DNA from: Aralia elata
Taxonomy: Eukaryota; Streptophyta; Magnoliopsida; Apiales; Araliaceae
Assembly: GCA_034770075.1 (NCBI GenBank)
Contig: CM068385.1
Span: 45,034,721-45,098,720 of the forward strand
Direction of reading: 5' to 3'
DNA length: 64,000 nt
The notes beneath the pieces were generated by a model. That model was not told the origin of the DNA. It was given only the letters and a program-made list of their open reading frames with translations, and did no database searches. A program made the position numbers and the translations under genes. Below, piece by piece: positions 59,252 to 64,000 of this stretch. How positions within the stretch are numbered: the first letter of the stretch is position 1; each line of letters opens with the position of its first letter.

Positions 59252-60755
59252 TGGTATTTGGCAAAACCCTAGTTTCTATCTCTATAGAAATTGTAAGTAC
59301 TCTCCACAATCTAATGCAAGAGTGTGTAACCCCAATCTATGATAAGACCCCTCTTATTTATAGATGTAGGAATAACCCTTCTCTAAACTATTTAGGATTA
59401 GAGTTTGTATTATAATTAAACTCCTTTAATTAATAATGCTCCTAATCCAATTAGGAATCCATGGGAGAGTACTTCTATTAATTAATTCTCAATCCCTATT
59501 TGGAATTAAATAATAGTAAAAGTAATAATAATAATAAGACTCCTCTTATTAATTTATATTTAATATTTCTAAAATATTAAATAATAAATATTAAGCTATT
59601 TAATTTATTCTATCTCCATAGAGTAAATTAAATACACTTAACTTATTATTACAATTATGCCATTTACTTCTTAAATAAATAATTTTTCTTTTGGCGGTGT
59701 GACCCTTTAGGTTCTCCATATTAAACCGGTTGTGAATAAGTCAATTAGAACAATTCTAATCTTATTTAAATAAATAAATTAAACTATTTAATTCATTTAA
59801 ATAAATAATATTTATTCTACAATAAGGGTAAGCCCCCTTAGCGATCAACGACTTTCCAGATAATATAGATTTCAACATTAATCACAAAAGAACCTTTGAG
59901 TAAATAGTTACCGTACAATTCAATCCTTCTACCATACAATGTCCCAATTAAATATAAGACATGGATTTACTGTCAAGTCTTATTTTATTTAATTATATGT
60001 ATCTCGATTCCCAAATGCACAACTCTAATTAATGCAAATTAGAAACTCCTTTCTAATTTCATTCTGCCTTGACCAAGGACTACTGAGTTATCATTTATCG
60101 AATCACATAGGACATTCACATCTTTTACTAGACGAGGTAGATTTTTTGTTGATCATTCACCTATCTCCATGTACAACTAATTATACCCAATCATACCCTT
60201 TGATATACCCACAAGGTCTTAAGGGACATGTCAAATGTATAACTCATCATACACAAGATACTATGATGATCTCAAGTCCAAGGATCACTTGTACAACTAT
60301 CACTATAGGAATTCCTATTGACAGGCGAGTAAAACTCCATTAGGTATTCCTTAGCGAGCCACGTTCAGTGAACTTATTCTCCAATAAGCACCTACATACT
60401 TGCTTTAGTGTCTCCACACAAAAGATTATGAGATCAATCATCCTCTTCCTAAGAGCAAGCAACGTATGTACTAATCTATCCGGATTCACTAATCCCCAAT
60501 TTAGTAATCCAACGATTAGGAACAATTTTAGTTTGTGAGCTATCTAGAATTTAGATCTCATTAGCATGATCACCATCATGATTCTAAAAGCATTGTTCAA
60601 AACTATGGGTTTGTCACATTTAATATAACAGCACTATGTAGATAATATAAAATGCCTTTTAAGAAAATCAATTCTTTCATTAATAAATGAATAAGATTAC
60701 AAAGTATATGCTACATCATATCAAATATGATTGGCTTGTGTGCATACTACTTTCA
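59252..60755 (-). repeat. Copy G 3' LTR, end-truncated
   Basis: It matches B LTR 6022-7509. TATA box at 59355-59362 (reverse). The CTAACA end and the last 325 bp are absent. Confidence 0.9.
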
Positions 60756-60770
60756 ATCTCCCACTTGCAC
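60756..60770 (-). other. Polypurine tract, copy G
   Basis: The minus strand reads GTGCAAGTGGGAGAT before TGAAAG. Confidence 0.75.
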
Positions 60771-63700
60771 TAAAGCCAATCGCCATGGTATCTAATACCC
60801 ATCTTCTCTAAGTGACGATCAAACTTTTGTTGAGTTAAAGCTTTAGTAAATGGATCTGCAATGTTGTCTTGAGAGTCCACACGCTCCAGGGTGACATCTC
60901 CTCTTTCAATGATCTCTCTAATCAAATGAAACCGCCGCAACACATGTTTGGATTTCTGATGAGACCTGAGTTCCTTAGCTTGCGCAACAGCTCCGTTGTT
61001 GTCACAAAATAAAGGTACAACTCCTCTAATGCTAGGAACCACTCCAAGTTCAGTTATGAACTTTTTCATCCAAACAGTTTCCTTTACAGCTTTACTTGCA
61101 GCTATGTACTATGCCTCTGTCACCGAATCAACAACTGTTTGCTGCTTGGAACTTTTCCAACTCACTGCGCCACCGTTTAAGGTAAACACGTACCCTGAAA
61201 CGGATTTACTGTCATCTTGGTCCGTTTGAAAACTTGAGTCTGTATAGCCCTCTAGTTTCAATTCAGACCCACCGTAGACAAGAAATACATCCTTAGTTCT
61301 TCTCAAGTACTTTAGGATGTTTTTCACTACCTTCTAGTGCTCTTCTCCTGGATTCGACTGATATCTGCTCGTCACACTAAGTGCATGAGCGACATCTGGT
61401 CTAGTACATATCATACCGTACATGATAGATCCTATTGCGGAAGCATAAGGAATCTTACTCATCCGGTCTCTCTCCTCAGGTGTCTTTGGGGCCTGTTTCT
61501 TGGAGAGATGTATTCCATGGCTCATCGGCATGAGACCTCTTTTGGAATCTTCCATGCTAAACTTCTTTAGCATCGAGTCAATGTACTTTCCTTGGGTCAA
61601 GCCTAGCATCCTTTTAGATCTATCTCTATAGATCTTTATCCCCAAAATATAGGATGTTTCACCCAAGTCCTTCATGGAGAAGTGTTTAGATAACCAAATT
61701 TTGATCGACTGTAGCATAGGAACATCATTCCCTATCAGTAATATGTCATCAACATATAATACAAGGAATGAAACAGCGCTCCCACTAACCTTCTTGTACA
61801 CACAAGGTTCATCCTCATTTTTGATAAAATCAAACCTTTTGATTATCTCACCAAAACGGATGTTCCATCTTCGAGAAGCTTGCTTCAATCCATAAATGGA
61901 TCGTTGTAGCTTACAGACTTGGTTTGTTCCAACCGTTGAAACAAAACCCTCTGGCTGTATCATATATACATTCTCCTCAAGCTCTCCATTGAGAAAGGCC
62001 GTTTTCACGTCCATTTGCCAGATCTCGTAGTCATAATAAGCTGCAATTGCAAGCAAAATCCGAATGGACTTGAGCATAGCTACTGGTGAGAAGGTTTCAT
62101 CATAGTCAACTACTTGTCTTTGTTTAAAACCTTTTGCAACCAGTCGGGCCTTATAGGTCTCTACCTTGCCATCTGCTCCAGTCTTTCTCTTAAAGACCCA
62201 TTTACACCCAATAGGCTTAATGCCCTCAGGTGGTGAAACCAAAGTCCATACTAGGTTTTCATACATGGAGTCCATCTCGGATTTCATGGCTTCTAGCCAT
62301 TTCTCTGAGTCTTCACTACTCATAGCCTCTTCGTAAGTCAATGGATCATCATCATCTATGATGCGTACCTCATCATCATCCTCTATGATGAATCCATACC
62401 TCTCAGGTATTGTCGGTACTCTTCCAGATTTACGAATAGGTAGTGGTACAATAGGTTCTTCTACTTGGTCAGGTACCTGACTTTGATCCGTAGTATTTTG
62501 TGGTTCTTGAACTTCTTCAAGATATATCTTACTCCCAATGATCCCTTTAAGGATAAACTCCTTTTCCAAGAAGGCAGCATGTTTCGCAACAAACACCTTT
62601 TGATCAGTAGGATGATAGAAATAATACCCTGATGTTTCTTTAGGGTATCCCACAAATCTACATTTGTCGGATCTAGTCTTCAGCTTATCATGCTCAAACC
62701 TTTTGACATAAGCTGGACAACACCAAGTCTTAACATGCTTAAGATTTGGTTTTCTCCCTGTCCATATCTCATATGGAGTCTTTGGGACGGATTTGGTAGG
62801 TACCTTGTTAAGTAGGTATGCAGCCGATTCTAGGGCATAACCCCAGAAGGATACTGGAAGGTCGGTAAAACTCATCATGGAACGAACCATGTCCAACAAT
62901 GTTCGATTTCTCCTTTCAGATACACCATTCAACTGTGGCATCCCTGGTGGAGTCCATTGTGAGATTATACCATTTTCTTTGAGATAATTGAGAAACTCAT
63001 TGGTCAAGTATTCCCCTCCTCGATCTGATCGAAGAATCTTAATACTCTTACCAGTTTGTTTCTCTACTTCACTTCTGAATTCTTTGAACTTTTCAAACGA
63101 TTCAGATTTGTATTTCATTAAATACACATATCCAAATCTAGAATGATCATCAGTGAAAGTAATAAAATAAGAATACCCTCCTCGTGCATTCGTTGTCATA
63201 GGTCCACAAACGTCTGTGTGTACCAACGCTAACAACTCTGTAACTCTTTCTCCTTTTCCACTAAAAGGAGATTTAGTCATCTTACCCATGAGACAAGATT
63301 CACAAGTTGGATATGATTCGTAGTCAGATAGCTCTAAAAGCCCATCTTTATGCAACTTGGATAATCTTGTTTCATTGATATGACCGAGTCTACAGTGCCA
63401 CATAAAGGTATAATTAACATCATCTCTTTTTCTTTTCTTAGTTTGTTCAATTTGAAGTATATTTTCATGCAAGTCAAGTATGCAAAGTCCATTCAGTAAA
63501 TTGCCAACACCATATAAAACATTTTTATTATAAATAGAACAACTGTTGTTCTTTATTATAATATCAAAACCATCCATATCCAATACAGAAATTGAAATAA
63601 TGTTTCTAATGAGTGTTGGAACATAATAACAGTTATTTAAACTAATGAACTTGCCCGAAGGCAGTGCTAAACAATAAGTCCCTACAGCCAATGCAGCAAC

Positions 63701-64000
63701 CTTTGCTCCATTTCCCACTCGTAGACGACTTCATCCATGTTCAGCTTCCTACTTCTGCTTAGTCCCTGCATATTATTACATATGTGAGAACTACAGCCGG
63801 TATCTAATACCCAAGTAGAATTTTGACTTTCAGAAAAATTAATTTCAATCATGAACAAACCTAGATCGGAAGTCGAAGCTTCTCCAAGCTTCTTTTGGTC
63901 CGCAAGATACTCCTTGCAGTTCCTCTTCCAATGTCCTGGCTTATTGCAATGGTAGCAAATTCCCTTGCTATCTGGATCAGGTTTCTTATTATCCTTTCTC
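60770..64000 (-). pseudogene. Copy G gag-pol (5' part outside window)
   Basis: In sense order: CCHC knuckle (near 63900-63960), protease DTG, a one-base frameshift near 63722, then one frame to 60770 with just two stops. The stop at 61334-61336 replaces Trp, as at the same codon in F. The stop at 61109-61111 replaces Glu. Present: integrase zinc region (CRLGHINETRLSKL), core (HTDVCGPM; LRSDRGGEY; NGVSERRNRT), RT (WQMDVKTAFLNGELEENVYM; LYVDDILLIGND), RNase H (GYTDSSFQTDQDD; VTEA; ADPFTKAL). The integrase and RT catalytic residues look intact. About 983 codons are readable from 63718. Confidence 0.93.

Larger units (their letters stand above)
59252..64000 (-). mobile_element. Angela-like Copia copy G (cut by window edge)
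   Basis: On minus: gag-pol from beyond 64000 to 60770, polypurine tract 60770-60756, 3' LTR 60755-59252. About 325 bp of the LTR end are missing, truncated at the junction with the gypsy fragment. It has the best preserved pol in the window. Confidence 0.92.

Overview
The window is nuclear DNA of a flowering plant, most likely a eudicot. It is AT-rich overall and consists almost entirely of nested LTR retrotransposons. I found no convincing host gene, tRNA, rRNA or CRISPR array. The plant call rests on initiator-Met primer sites (TGG[T/C]ATCAGAGC), Copia polyproteins that read most like the Angela/BARE-1 lineage (1.8-kb LTRs, long untranslated leader, gag-PR-INT-RT-RH order), and Ty3/gypsy pieces typical of plant Tat/Athila-like elements.

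Layout. One Angela-like Copia subfamily is present five times. Copy A/C (+) has its 5' LTR end at 1-517, its leader at 518-1556, a degraded pol at 14936-17604, a 3' tail at 29982-30046 and its 3' LTR at 30047-31848. It is split by (i) gypsy-type LTR material on the minus strand (1557-5692), (ii) Copia copy B on the minus strand (5693-14935), and (iii) a complete Copia copy D (+, 17605-29981) bounded by the target duplication GATCG. D is itself split by a 3.35-kb TG...CA element (20150-23498) bounded by AGATG. A/C sits in another LTR-like element (31849-33302 and 36690-37408), which also holds a truncated Tat/Athila-like element X (gag-protease plus 5' LTR, minus strand, 33303-36689). Next come degraded gypsy gag sequences on the minus strand (37409-38039; 42230-43522), a plus-strand non-autonomous LTR element Y (38040-42216), and a gypsy LTR-internal-LTR array Z (43541-48075, minus). 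Copia copy F (+, 48076-59080) carries a 2.1-kb solo-LTR-like insertion (53573-55703, duplication AACAA). Copia copy G (minus, 59252 to the window end) has the best preserved pol but is cut by the window edge.

How the parts relate. All coding regions carry stops, frameshifts or insertions, so this is a graveyard with readable chronology. C and D share the same lesions, including loss of one Asp of the reverse-transcriptase YVDD motif. D nevertheless has two LTRs and a clean target duplication, so it was probably mobilised in trans as an already defective lineage.

The main unexplained signal is in the non-coding leaders and LTRs. At least five element types, Copia and gypsy, carry clusters of GC-rich 10-15-bp palindromes in otherwise AT-rich DNA. 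Centre-to-centre pitch is about 32 bp (three helical turns) or 20-22 bp (two turns). Within one element all arms tend to share the same variant. A second leader module in the Copia family has four successive hairpins whose flanking stems differ, while the apical loop is identical four out of four times within a copy and different between copies B, D and F. I know of no description of either pattern.
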